Position numbers and translations under genes: made by a program. Shown one piece after another: positions 1 through 7,518 of a stretch of DNA of 16,211 nt. How positions within the stretch are numbered: the first letter of the stretch is position 1; every line of letters begins with the position of its first letter. A model generated the notes under the pieces. That model saw only the letters and a list, made by a program, of their open reading frames with translations, did not search any database and was not told where the DNA came from. The DNA is from Octadecabacter sp. (GTDB lineage Bacteria > Pseudomonadota > Alphaproteobacteria > Rhodobacterales > Rhodobacteraceae), in assembly GCA_018500065.2 (NCBI GenBank), contig JAHBAO020000263.1, forward strand, positions 1 through 16,211. The letters run 5' to 3'.

Positions 1-203
1 ACGTTCCGTTGAATTGTGCTGCTACACCAGAGCAAAGTGTCGTCTTCCTATAGCGGCCATTGGTGGAAAGCGCGGCGAAGGTGCCAAAAGAGCCCAATCC
101 GAAGGATACTGCAACTTGTACCAAGGTCGGGTTTGGGCGTCAGAGCGGACCTCGCAAGTTCGGGGTCTTGAGTGCAAAAGCGGGAGGGGTTTGCTTGGAG
201 CTT
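1..203. other. no gene seen downstream of rhaK
   Basis: This stretch lies downstream of the rhaK stop codon and contains no ORF with convincing coding character; the open frames on both strands look random and continue antisense into rhaK. A weak inverted repeat, AAAAGC (176-181) with GCTTTT (200-205), overlaps the rhaK stop codon. Its 18-base loop and lack of a long T-run make it a poor intrinsic terminator. It may be intergenic sequence or decayed gene remnant. Confidence 0.5.
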
Positions 204-1580
204 TTAGGCTGTTCCAACGCATGAACGCCAATGTTTCGCGTAGGCTCTTAGGGCTTGAGTGTCCTTTGCAGTACTGGATGTTGTTGGCTGCACCAACTCC
301 GCAGGAGCACCCATTAACATAGCAGCGCCAATGCTCGTCCCGGTGGCGGCTTCGCTTATCAGAACCGGACGGTCGGTCGCTGCTTGAAGCATAGCAACAA
401 ATTCTGCATTTCGTGCAAACGGCCCTTCGACAATTGTCGGGCCCGTTGCTCCGGTCAGTTGCAAGCATGTGTCGGTCATTAAGGCGAGGTAGAACGAGAG
501 GGCGACCGATCTGCGCCCTGTTCCAACATCTGGCTCCTCTGCGCTCCACTGCATCTGCCGCCCTTGGAACGGGCCGGTGCGGGGATCGACGGCAGGATGA
601 ATCATGAGCGAGGATGCCAGAACATCCGCAATGTCGCGACCAGACGGATCCGACTGATGGCCTTGCTGGATTATCTCAAATTCGCGCCCACCCATGAACC
701 GTGCACTGGGCACGGCCTGCCCTCGGGCGTTGACGTTGATGAGGGTATCGCGAGATGGATCAAGGGGGGCGTCTGTGCCACCCATCGACATCACGATGAC
801 CCACGTTCCTGTTGAGACGACCGAAAAAGACCCGGTTTGGGTTAGGATGTGTGGGTAGAGCGATGCATTTGAATCGTGAATACCAACGCTGACTTGTGTA
901 TCGACGGGCAGTCCGGTGGCCTCAGCGATGTCGGGCAGGATCTGGCCAAGCACTTCTGTGGATTTTCGAACCGGCGCAATCTTACCCTCAATTCCAAGCC
1001 GTGCTGGCAGTTCGGAATAGATGCCTTTGCGCGGCGACCAAAGATCGGTGTGGCACCCGATTGAAGTCACATCAGTTGCAGCAACCCCTGTCAGGCGGTG
1101 CCCCCAATATTGCGGATAGGTGACGATCTGGGCCGTGCGATCCCGCAGGGTTGGATCGGTTGAAAACTGGTAATGAAGCTGCGCGCCGATGTTCAGCCCA
1201 CCCGCCAATTTCGGTGAACCTGTCTGGGCGAAATCCGGCCTGATCGCATCGTATGCGGCGACGATGTCGGCGGGGTATTCATGCTCGTAATCGAGAATTG
1301 GCGCGGCGAGTGTTCCGTCGCTGGCAAGCAAAGCCGCGCAGGCCCCGTGCGTTGTGATGGAAATGGCGTCGACGCCATGATCACGATGGAACGTCGCCAA
1401 CGCGTCCAACAGAAACGACCAATGTCCATCAACGTCATAGTGCGGCCACGGCGGTCCGGCCTGCACAACGTTGGGCCGGGTCAGCACCGCGATTTCCGTC
1501 AGCGACTGCACATCGACCAAGGCCAGTTTCGCATTGGTCTTTCCGATGTCGATAACGGCGATGTGTCGATGGGCTGTCAT
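204..1580 (-). CDS. rhaK: L-rhamnulokinase RhaK (FGGY carbohydrate kinase family)
   Basis: Cytoplasmic kinase that phosphorylates L-rhamnulose at C1 with ATP, giving L-rhamnulose 1-phosphate. The 458-residue product has the FGGY layout: an N-terminal phosphate-binding strand (DIGKTNAKL, residues 11-19), the GIHDSNAS segment carrying the probable catalytic base Asp236, the STGTW adenosine/phosphate motif (256-260), and the C-terminal VEGPFARN segment (384-391) typical of the second actin-like domain. The start at 1580 is chosen because its ATG overlaps the stop of the mutarotase gene (ATGA, 1577-1580). A longer open frame to 1667 only runs inside the mutarotase gene. It is the last gene of the rhaRSTPQUK operon. 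In Rhizobium leguminosarum the orthologous kinase is required for rhamnose transport as well as catabolism (established for that system, inferred here). Rhamnulokinase is preferred over other FGGY substrates because of the operon. Confidence 0.93.
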   Translation of the reverse strand: MTAHRHIAVIDIGKTNAKLALVDVQSLTEIAVLTRPNVVQAGPPWPHYDVDGHWSFLLDALATFHRDHGVDAISITTHGACAALLASDGTLAAPILDYEHEYPADIVAAYDAIRPDFAQTGSPKLAGGLNIGAQLHYQFSTDPTLRDRTAQIVTYPQYWGHRLTGVAATDVTSIGCHTDLWSPRKGIYSELPARLGIEGKIAPVRKSTEVLGQILPDIAEATGLPVDTQVSVGIHDSNASLYPHILTQTGSFSVVSTGTWVIVMSMGGTDAPLDPSRDTLINVNARGQAVPSARFMGGREFEIIQQGHQSDPSGRDIADVLASSLMIHPAVDPRTGPFQGRQMQWSAEEPDVGTGRRSVALSFYLALMTDTCLQLTGATGPTIVEGPFARNAEFVAMLQAATDRPVLISEAATGTSIGAAMLMGAPAELVQPTTSSTAKDTQALRAYAKHWRSCVGTA

Positions 1581-1894
1581 GGCATATGAAACAGCGGCGT
1601 CAGTGCCACCGCAATGGGGGAGTTGTCCGCATTCGTGTCCATGATGTCGCCCATGTGCGCCCACCATTTCTGCATCACAGGATGATCCGGCAGCGCGTCC
1701 ATGCCGTGGTCATCTGCGCGGGTCAGAACGCCGATCAGATGGTTCGTTTCCTCGTCCAGATGGATCGAATAATCACTGACGCCGGCGTCATGCAACAGCT
1801 CAGCCAATTCCGGCCAGATCGCATCATGCCTCCGCTTGTATTCCGCCCTTTGACCGGCATGCAGCTGCATTCTGAAAACATAACGTTCGCTCAT
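1577..1894 (-). CDS. rhaM: L-rhamnose mutarotase RhaU/RhaM
   Basis: Interconverts the alpha and beta anomers of L-rhamnose, speeding supply of the anomer used by the isomerase. The 105-residue protein is the usual length for the family (about 104). It resembles E. coli RhaM (YiiL) closely along its length: the EYKRRHDAIWPEL segment (18-30) with the putative catalytic Tyr19 and His23, DYSIHLD (41-47), the paired tryptophans 77-78, and the NADNSP segment (88-93) before the C-terminus. The chosen ATG at 1894 overlaps the rhaQ stop (ATGA, 1891-1894), and its own stop overlaps the rhaK start. A start at 1924 would add ten residues lying inside rhaQ and is unlikely. In rhizobial nomenclature the gene is rhaU. 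I see no signal peptide, so it acts in the cytoplasm. Confidence 0.95.
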   Translation of the reverse strand: MSERYVFRMQLHAGQRAEYKRRHDAIWPELAELLHDAGVSDYSIHLDEETNHLIGVLTRADDHGMDALPDHPVMQKWWAHMGDIMDTNADNSPIAVALTPLFHMP

Positions 1895-2904
1895 GCTTTG
1901 CGCCTTGCGGCGGCCATGACCCAAAGGCGTGGCAGGGCAATGACCCCGATTAACAGTAGGCCGATAAAGATCGACATGACGATGCCGGGCACATTCAGCA
2001 GCCCAAGCCCGAAGGTCACCAAACCCATAACGAAGGCAGCAATAACGACGCCCGGAATAGTGCCCGAGCCGCCCAAGATATTCACGCCACCCAGAACGAC
2101 CATCGTGACCACCTCAAGCTCCATGCCCGTCGCGATACTTGGCCGAGTTGAGCCAAGGCGAGAGGTGAGGCAGATTGCTGCGACGCCGGACATCAGGCCC
2201 GTCAGCAAGAACAGGATGAACTTGACCCGTTGCACACGGATGCCGCTGAACAACGCGCCCGTGGGGTTGTTGCCAATGGCGTAGACGGCCCGCCCGAAGT
2301 TGGTTTTATGCAGAAGGACGCCGTAGATCACCGCGATGATCACAAACAGCAGCATCTCAACCGTGAAAACCCAATAGATGTAGCCCTGTCCGAACCACGA
2401 AAAGCTGGCTGGGTAGCCGCGAAAGGCATCATCGCCGAGGATGATAAAACTGATACCTCGGAACAGGCTCATGGTGCCGATTGTCACAACGATGGACGGC
2501 AGGCCTAGCACGGTTACGAAGAACCCGTTGAACGCGCCGCACAGCAAACCAACCGTCAGGCCGATCACCACCAATTCAGGTGTTCCGGCGCCGTATTGAA
2601 CCGCAAGCCCCATTGCGGTGCTGGCCAGCGCGATGATGGACGCCACCGACAGGTCAATCTCACCCGAGATGATCAGCAGAGCCATCGCGAAGGCGATCAT
2701 GGCCTTTTCGGTAAAGTTAAATGTCGCGTCGCTGAGGTTCCATGCGCTCAGGAAATAGGGCGAGGCAAAGCTGTTCACGACAAAGATCGCGATGGCCACG
2801 GCCAGCAGCAAGGCTTCCCAGCTCTTGAAGACCCTCGCGGCTCGGCTGTTCAAACGATCGGGGACGTGACGGGCCTGTGTGATATCTTGGGTGGCGTCGG
2901 TCAT
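1891..2904 (-). CDS. rhaQ: L-rhamnose ABC transporter permease RhaQ
   Basis: Integral membrane subunit of the rhamnose importer, in the RbsC/LsrC-type branched permease family. The 337-residue product starts with about 28 hydrophilic residues and then has a run of hydrophobic helices from roughly residue 29 to 332. Family landmarks are GEIDLSV (81-87), and GRAVYAIGNNPTGA (204-217), the conserved cytoplasmic loop that contacts the ATPase. The start at 2904 overlaps the rhaP stop (ATGA, 2901-2904). The open frame upstream to 3132 lies inside rhaP in another frame and is not used. RhaQ probably pairs with RhaP as a heterodimer coupled to RhaT and fed by RhaS. Relatives such as AI-2 (Lsr) or ribose permeases share the fold; rhamnose is assigned from the operon. 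Confidence 0.92.
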   Translation of the reverse strand: MTDATQDITQARHVPDRLNSRAARVFKSWEALLLAVAIAIFVVNSFASPYFLSAWNLSDATFNFTEKAMIAFAMALLIISGEIDLSVASIIALASTAMGLAVQYGAGTPELVVIGLTVGLLCGAFNGFFVTVLGLPSIVVTIGTMSLFRGISFIILGDDAFRGYPASFSWFGQGYIYWVFTVEMLLFVIIAVIYGVLLHKTNFGRAVYAIGNNPTGALFSGIRVQRVKFILFLLTGLMSGVAAICLTSRLGSTRPSIATGMELEVVTMVVLGGVNILGGSGTIPGVVIAAFVMGLVTFGLGLLNVPGIVMSIFIGLLLIGVIALPRLWVMAAARRKA

Positions 2905-3881
2905 TGTGCACCTTCCGCTTCTTTGAGGATAATACGGCCCTTGTTGCGGCCAGCGCGAGCGTTGAAGGCGACTGCGATCAGGATTGCACTGCCCGAAATC
3001 GCGAGTTGCCAGAACGGCGAGATATTCACAACGGGCAGCGCGTTTTTGACCACACCAAGGAAGATCGCGCCAAGCACCGCCCCCCCGACAGATCCGATGC
3101 CGCCCGCAATTGAGATGCCACCGATCACGCAAGCCGCGACGACCTCAAGCTCGAACCCGCCAGCGATATCGACGTAAGCCACCGCAAAGCGCGACACCCA
3201 GAGATAGCCTGTAAGACCTGCCAGAGCGCCTGAGACAACGAAGGCCCAGAACTGTGTTTTGCCGACATCGATACCGGTATAGACCGCCGCATGGGGGTTG
3301 CCGCCCACAGCAAAGATGGATCGCCCAAACCCTGTGCGCGCCATCATGATCCCGAACAGGATGATCGTGATGATCGCGGCCCACGAAAGCACCGGAAGGC
3401 CGAGCAGTACCATGCGCGGGAAGTCGGTAAAGGCCGGTGACATTTCGTGGCTGTTCACCCATTTACCGTCGGAGATCAGGAAGATGATGCCACGGAAAAT
3501 CGTCATCGTGCCCAAGGTTACAACGATGGGTGGAATGGCGAGTTTCCAGACAAGGATGCCATTGATCGTCCCCATGACCGCGCCAAGAAAGATGGCGATC
3601 GCAATGATGACAGGGATCGGCAAGCCAGGCATCGCGACGTTGATCATCGCGACGGCCATGCCCGTCAAGGCCAGATTGGCGGCGACGGACAAATCAATGC
3701 AGCGGGTCAGAATCACCACCATTTGCCCCAAGGCCAGAATGATTAGCGGCGCTGTATCATTGAAAACATTGGCCAGATTGGACGGCGCGACAAATCCTGC
3801 AAAACGGGAGGCCACAAGCAGGAGTAAGACAAGAATGGCGGATCCAAGAATGGTCTCGCGCACGGGAATAAACCGCATCAT
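2901..3881 (-). CDS. rhaP: L-rhamnose ABC transporter permease RhaP
   Basis: Second membrane subunit of the rhamnose importer, paralogous to RhaQ and of the RbsC family. The 326-residue product has hydrophobic helices from about residue 10 to 305 and a basic C-terminal tail. Landmarks are the CIDLSV segment (61-66) and the coupling loop GRSIFAVGGNPHAA (186-199), which aligns with the same loop in RhaQ. The gene begins ATGATG: the first ATG (3879-3881) overlaps the rhaT stop codon as ATGA, and the second is three bases on, so the start could be either. An AAGGA Shine-Dalgarno sequence lies just upstream, within the end of rhaT. Its own stop overlaps the rhaQ start. The substrate is inferred from context. 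Confidence 0.92.
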   Translation of the reverse strand: MMRFIPVRETILGSAILVLLLLVASRFAGFVAPSNLANVFNDTAPLIILALGQMVVILTRCIDLSVAANLALTGMAVAMINVAMPGLPIPVIIAIAIFLGAVMGTINGILVWKLAIPPIVVTLGTMTIFRGIIFLISDGKWVNSHEMSPAFTDFPRMVLLGLPVLSWAAIITIILFGIMMARTGFGRSIFAVGGNPHAAVYTGIDVGKTQFWAFVVSGALAGLTGYLWVSRFAVAYVDIAGGFELEVVAACVIGGISIAGGIGSVGGAVLGAIFLGVVKNALPVVNISPFWQLAISGSAILIAVAFNARAGRNKGRIILKEAEGAQ

Positions 3882-5419
3882 GCTACTTTTCCTTCTGCAG
3901 AAGAGGTGATTCCAGCCGCATGGCGGACAAGTGTTTCGGGGGTGATTTCATCACCGCTTAGTTCTGCCGCAATGCGCCCGTCACGCATAACGATCACACG
4001 ATCCGACATGCCGATGACTTCGGGAATTTCCGAGCTGACCATGATGACCGAAAGGCCCTGCGCCGCGAGTTCCGCCATGAATTCATGCACCGCCGCCTTG
4101 GAGCCGATGTCGATGCCCTTGGTCGGTTCATCGAGGATGATCACCTGTGGCTGGGTTGCAAGCCATTTGGCGATAACGACCTTTTGCTGGTTGCCACCCG
4201 ATAGATTTCCGACGTCTTGATCCAAGCTGGCGGCACGCAGGTCCAGTCGCTCAGAATACTCGCGGGCGAGTTTGAATTCTTCGGCCAATTTCAAGAACCC
4301 ACGACGAGACGTTCGCCCTAGGGACGGCAGCGTGATGTTCTGAAAAATCGGCAAGCCAATAACCGCGCCCTGTTTGCCGCGATCTTCTGGCACATAAACG
4401 ATGCCATTGCTGACCGCATCGGCAGGGGAACGAACAACCTTAATATCCCCGTTGATCCGACAGACACCTTTTGATGGCTTTGTAATACCAAACAGCGCCT
4501 GCATGAATTCCGAACGACCCGCACCAACGAGGCCGTAGAACCCAAGGATCTCACCCTTGTTCAGCGTGAAATTGATATTTGCAAACTCGGTCGGGTGCTC
4601 GTAGCCGACCACCTTCAGGACCTCAGCGCCAATGTCCTTTGCGCGGTCCGGAAAAATCTGATCGACAGACCGGCCAACCATCAATTTTACCAGTTCGTCT
4701 TCATCAATATCGGCGATCAGACCATCGCCAACGAACGCGCCGTCCCGAAACACGGTGTAGCGGTCAGCGATGCGGAAAATTTCATCAAATTTATGGCTGA
4801 TAAACAAGATCGCTTTGCCTTGGGATTTCAAGGTCTCAACCAGCTCATAAAGCTCTTCGATTTCTTTGTGTGACAGCGCCGCAGTCGGTTCGTCCATGAT
4901 CACCACACGGGCATCCACCGACAATGCGCGGGCGATTGCGACAAGGTGCTTGTTTGCAATACCAAGGTCGCGCAATTGGGTGTGAGAGCTAAACGGTGCG
5001 CCAATTTCCGTCAGCAATTCTGACGCCGCGCGGTGCATTTCCGCTTTGTCAATCAGGCCAAACCGCATCTTCGGCGCGTGGCCGATGTAGATATTTTCTG
5101 CAACCGAAAGTTCGTCGAACAAAACCGTTTCTTGATGGATCGCAGTGATGCCCGCATTAGCTGCGTCATTGGGTGTGGTAAATGAAACCGGTTGCCCGTC
5201 AATGCGGATTGTGCCGCCGTCTGTCTTGTAGATGCCTGTCAGGATCTTGACGGTTGTCGACTTTCCAGCCCCGTTTTCACCAACCAAAGCAGTGACTTGG
5301 CCGGGATATAGGTCGAGCTTGACTTCATCGAGGGCTTTGACCCCCGGAAAGGTCTTGGTAATCATGTCCATCGAAACGACCGGAGTCACGTCTGGAGAAG
5401 TTGGCGCAGGGTGCGTCAT
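3878..5419 (-). CDS. rhaT: L-rhamnose ABC transporter double ATPase RhaT
   Basis: Energises rhamnose uptake by ATP hydrolysis at the inner face of the membrane. The 513-residue protein is a tandem nucleotide-binding protein of the RbsA/MglA type. Domain 1 has Walker A GENGAGKST (47-55), Walker B VVIMDEP (172-178) and a degenerate signature (DLGIANKHL, from 151) in place of LSGGQ. Domain 2 has a degenerate Walker A with arginine for the lysine (GLVGAGRSE, 296-304), a good signature LSGGNQQK (406-413), Walker B ILDEP (428-432), and SSE instead of the switch histidine. This asymmetric pattern of one complete composite site is normal for sugar importers of the family. A GAGG sequence lies about ten bases before the ATG. 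It follows rhaS after a 79-bp gap containing a stem-loop. The E. coli gene called rhaT is an unrelated symporter. Confidence 0.94.
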   Translation of the reverse strand: MTHPAPTSPDVTPVVSMDMITKTFPGVKALDEVKLDLYPGQVTALVGENGAGKSTTVKILTGIYKTDGGTIRIDGQPVSFTTPNDAANAGITAIHQETVLFDELSVAENIYIGHAPKMRFGLIDKAEMHRAASELLTEIGAPFSSHTQLRDLGIANKHLVAIARALSVDARVVIMDEPTAALSHKEIEELYELVETLKSQGKAILFISHKFDEIFRIADRYTVFRDGAFVGDGLIADIDEDELVKLMVGRSVDQIFPDRAKDIGAEVLKVVGYEHPTEFANINFTLNKGEILGFYGLVGAGRSEFMQALFGITKPSKGVCRINGDIKVVRSPADAVSNGIVYVPEDRGKQGAVIGLPIFQNITLPSLGRTSRRGFLKLAEEFKLAREYSERLDLRAASLDQDVGNLSGGNQQKVVIAKWLATQPQVIILDEPTKGIDIGSKAAVHEFMAELAAQGLSVIMVSSEIPEVIGMSDRVIVMRDGRIAAELSGDEITPETLVRHAAGITSSAEGKVA

Positions 5420-5455
5420 GGATCAGGACCTCGTTGGACAGCGGGAAAATGGAGT

Positions 5456-5485
5456 GTCCGGCCCGACGCAACAGGTGCGCCGGAC
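5456..5485 (-). promoter_or_regulatory. intercistronic stem-loop between rhaS and rhaT
   Basis: On the coding (minus) strand GTCCGGC and GCCGGAC form a perfect 7-bp GC-rich stem. Alternatively a 6-bp outer stem continues into CGCA/TGCG with a CCTGT loop and a five-base bulge. The element starts 14 bases after the rhaS stop and is not followed by a clear U-run, so it is more likely an mRNA-stabilising or partial-attenuation hairpin than a full terminator. Hairpins of this sort after binding-protein genes commonly give more binding protein than permease. The function here is inferred. Confidence 0.55.
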
Positions 5486-5498
5486 CAGTCAGGGAGAT

Positions 5499-6494
5499 TT
5501 AAAAGATCGACTTGAACTGGTCGATGTTGCTGGCGTCGTAGACGAACGGATCAGCCATCGCGCCTTCGTTGTTCTCGTCTAGCGTCAACGACCCCATGCG
5601 TCCCATCGGGATTTCAGCACCGGCCATCGCTTCGACGTCGTTCTGGCTTAGCTCATAGGCCAACATCGTCGCGGAGTAGCCCAGATCGATCGGGTTCCAG
5701 ATTGCGAAGGATTGGGACGCACCGGATTCAATCGCACCAGCCATTTCGGATGGCAGGCCAAGACCTGTCACGTTGACTTCGCCAACTTTGCCTGCGTCCA
5801 CAACAGCTTGTGCCGCAGCAACGATACCAACAGACGTTGGCGCGATGATCGCGTCCAGATCAGGGTAGGACTGCATCAGGCCAGTGGCTTCACGGTAAGA
5901 TTTATCCGCCAAGTCGTCACCATAAACTGTCGCAACAACTTCGATGCCTGGGTAGTCACCCATGACGGCTGTCATTTCATCGATCCAGATGTTCTGGTTC
6001 GTGGATGTTGTCGTCGCAGAAAGCAACGCCACTTCGCCGCCATCTGGCAGATGATCTGCAGCCAGCTTGATGATCATGTTGCCGATTAGCGGGTTAGACG
6101 ACGGGTTCAGGTGCAACTGGCGACCTTCTGGTGCAACGCCAGAGTCCCAGCTGATAACCGTGATGCCGCGATCCATAGCGCGCTGCAATGCAGGCACGAG
6201 GGCGTCTGTGTCATTTGCGGAAATCGCAATGGCATCAACCTGTTGTGCGATCAGTGCGTTGATCACTTCGATCTGACCTTCTGCGGTGGTGTCGGTCGGA
6301 CCAGTATAAATGATCTCGACATTGCCAAGCTCTGCGGCCGCTTCTTCAGCGCCCTCAGCTGCAGCTTCAAAGAACCCGATGCCGAGCGCTTTAACGACAA
6401 TCGCAATCCGCACATCGTCTTGTGCAAACGCTGGTGTGCCGAACATTGCGCCGGCCAGTGCAACGGATGTTGCTAGTTTCTTAAGTACACTCAT
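5499..6494 (-). CDS. rhaS: L-rhamnose-binding periplasmic protein RhaS
   Basis: Periplasmic solute-binding protein that captures L-rhamnose and delivers it to RhaP/RhaQ. The 331-residue precursor has a clear Sec signal peptide: a basic start (MSVLKK), a hydrophobic core, and an AFA cleavage site after residue 24, leaving mature QDDVRIAIV. The rest matches the two-lobed ribose/AI-2 binding family (peripla_BP_4), with the opening strand RIAIVVKALGIGFF and the HLNPSSNPL hinge segment. A strong GGGAGGA Shine-Dalgarno lies about five bases before the ATG, the best in the operon, in line with high expression. rhaR ends 25 bp upstream. LsrB-type AI-2 binding proteins are close relatives, so homology alone would be ambiguous; the flanking catabolic genes favour rhamnose. 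It is not the AraC-type activator called RhaS in E. coli. Confidence 0.92.
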   Translation of the reverse strand: MSVLKKLATSVALAGAMFGTPAFAQDDVRIAIVVKALGIGFFEAAAEGAEEAAAELGNVEIIYTGPTDTTAEGQIEVINALIAQQVDAIAISANDTDALVPALQRAMDRGITVISWDSGVAPEGRQLHLNPSSNPLIGNMIIKLAADHLPDGGEVALLSATTTSTNQNIWIDEMTAVMGDYPGIEVVATVYGDDLADKSYREATGLMQSYPDLDAIIAPTSVGIVAAAQAVVDAGKVGEVNVTGLGLPSEMAGAIESGASQSFAIWNPIDLGYSATMLAYELSQNDVEAMAGAEIPMGRMGSLTLDENNEGAMADPFVYDASNIDQFKSIF

Positions 6495-6519
6495 GGTTTC
6501 CTCCCTGGAGTGGTTTCAA

Positions 6520-7332
6520 TCAGGCTGGCAGTTGCGCCACCCCCTCTTTCTGCGTAGCGCCTATGGGCACCACGATCAGTGTCACATCCGCCGATTCCAG
6601 CATGGCCGCCGTGCGGTCATCGATGCCTTCGTCGGTGATGATTGTGTCGATCCGCTCAAGTGGGCAAAGCACCAGGCTTGAACGGTTTTCGAATTTCGAG
6701 CTGTCGACCAAAACGATAAGCTCTTCGGCCTGTCCGATCAGCTTCTGCTCTGCTTGGATCAGCAGTGGATCGCCCTCCATCAGGCCCAGCGGTCCGATGC
6801 CTTGCGCGCCCATGAACATGCGTTTGGCATAGAAATTGCGCGTCACGTCATTGTCGAACGGAGACAGGATGATGTTCTGTTCGCGGTAGATGATCCCGCC
6901 GGACAGCATCACTGTGTTGCTGGTGTTCTTGAGTAGATGTTCCGCAATCGGGAACGAATTTGTAAAGACCTGCATGCGGCGCGAAGCCAACGGGTGGACC
7001 ATCTGAAACGTGGTTGTGCCGCCGTTGATAATGATCGGTTCACCGTCATCACACAGTTCAACAGCCGCGGCGGCAATTGCCTGCTTCTCGGCGATCTGCA
7101 TGGTTTCGTTGACCGAGAAAGGGCGCCCAGCAAGCCCGACAAACGGCTTCGTAGAAATCGCCTCGGCACCGCCGCGCACCCGGCGCAGACGTTTTTGTTC
7201 ATCGAGCGTGTTGATGTCGCGACGCACTGTCGCTTCGGATGCGCCGGTTAGCGAACACAGGTCCACGACCGTTACCAATGAGCGATCTTGGACGGCGGAT
7301 AGGATAACGCGGTGACGGTCGTTCTCGTGCAT
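6520..7332 (-). CDS. rhaR: DeoR-family transcriptional repressor of rhamnose genes, RhaR
   Basis: DNA-binding regulator, probably a repressor released by a phosphorylated rhamnose intermediate, as is usual for DeoR proteins that govern sugar operons. The 270-residue product has an N-terminal winged helix-turn-helix (about 19-53, with the recognition helix around ASEATVRRDINTL) and a C-terminal DeoR sensor domain resembling a phosphosugar-binding fold (GGTTT 104-108, DSSKF 210-214). The ATG at 7332 has AAAGGG a few bases upstream. It is the first gene of the rhaRSTPQUK operon and faces rhaD across a 186-bp gap containing a symmetric half-site array, so it probably controls both directions and itself. 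E. coli RhaR is an unrelated AraC activator. The inducer is not evident from sequence. Confidence 0.9.
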   Translation of the reverse strand: MHENDRHRVILSAVQDRSLVTVVDLCSLTGASEATVRRDINTLDEQKRLRRVRGGAEAISTKPFVGLAGRPFSVNETMQIAEKQAIAAAAVELCDDGEPIIINGGTTTFQMVHPLASRRMQVFTNSFPIAEHLLKNTSNTVMLSGGIIYREQNIILSPFDNDVTRNFYAKRMFMGAQGIGPLGLMEGDPLLIQAEQKLIGQAEELIVLVDSSKFENRSSLVLCPLERIDTIITDEGIDDRTAAMLESADVTLIVVPIGATQKEGVAQLPA

Positions 7333-7379
7333 TTGATGCCCTTTCGATTGGCCTAACGTGGATTGAGTCGCGGCATTGT

Positions 7380-7450
7380 GTCAATCATTTTTTATCAACT
7401 TCAATCATTCTGCATTGCAGCATGATTGCTTATGACTGAAAATGATTGAC
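7380..7450. promoter_or_regulatory. symmetric RhaR operator array in the rhaR-rhaD divergent promoter region
   Basis: Within the gap between the two start codons lie half-sites TCAATCAT at 7381-7388 and 7401-7408, and inverted copies ATGATTGC at 7422-7429, ATGACTGA at 7432-7439 and ATGATTGA at 7442-7449. The inner pair and the outer pair share one dyad centre at base 7415. The outer pair extends to 9-bp arms (GTCAATCAT / ATGATTGAC). The inner one is nearly a full 27-bp palindrome (7402-7428) with one mismatched pair. The 10-bp spacing puts sites on one helical face. TTGACA-like -35 hexamers are embedded in both outer arms, pointing outward to rhaR and rhaD. Binding by RhaR is inferred from position and symmetry. 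Confidence 0.75.
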
Positions 7451-7518
7451 TTGAAGGGGCGTCCCCGTCAGCTTGTTCTCAACATTTTCGACTTAACCCG
7501 CCCACCCCGGAGACACAC

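Noticed and set aside
176..205. Inverted repeat AAAAGC/GCTTTT at the end of rhaK as a terminator
   Set aside because: Only six A/T-biased pairs, an 18-base loop and no proper U-run; too weak to call.
22..549. 175-codon minus-strand open frame near the left end
   Set aside because: It overlaps rhaK in a different frame on the same strand, with Cys/Arg-rich composition and no family resemblance.
2905..3132. N-terminal extension of rhaQ
   Set aside because: The extension lies inside rhaP in another frame and is Arg/Cys-rich. The ATG at 2904 has the normal overlap with the rhaP stop and gives the usual permease length.
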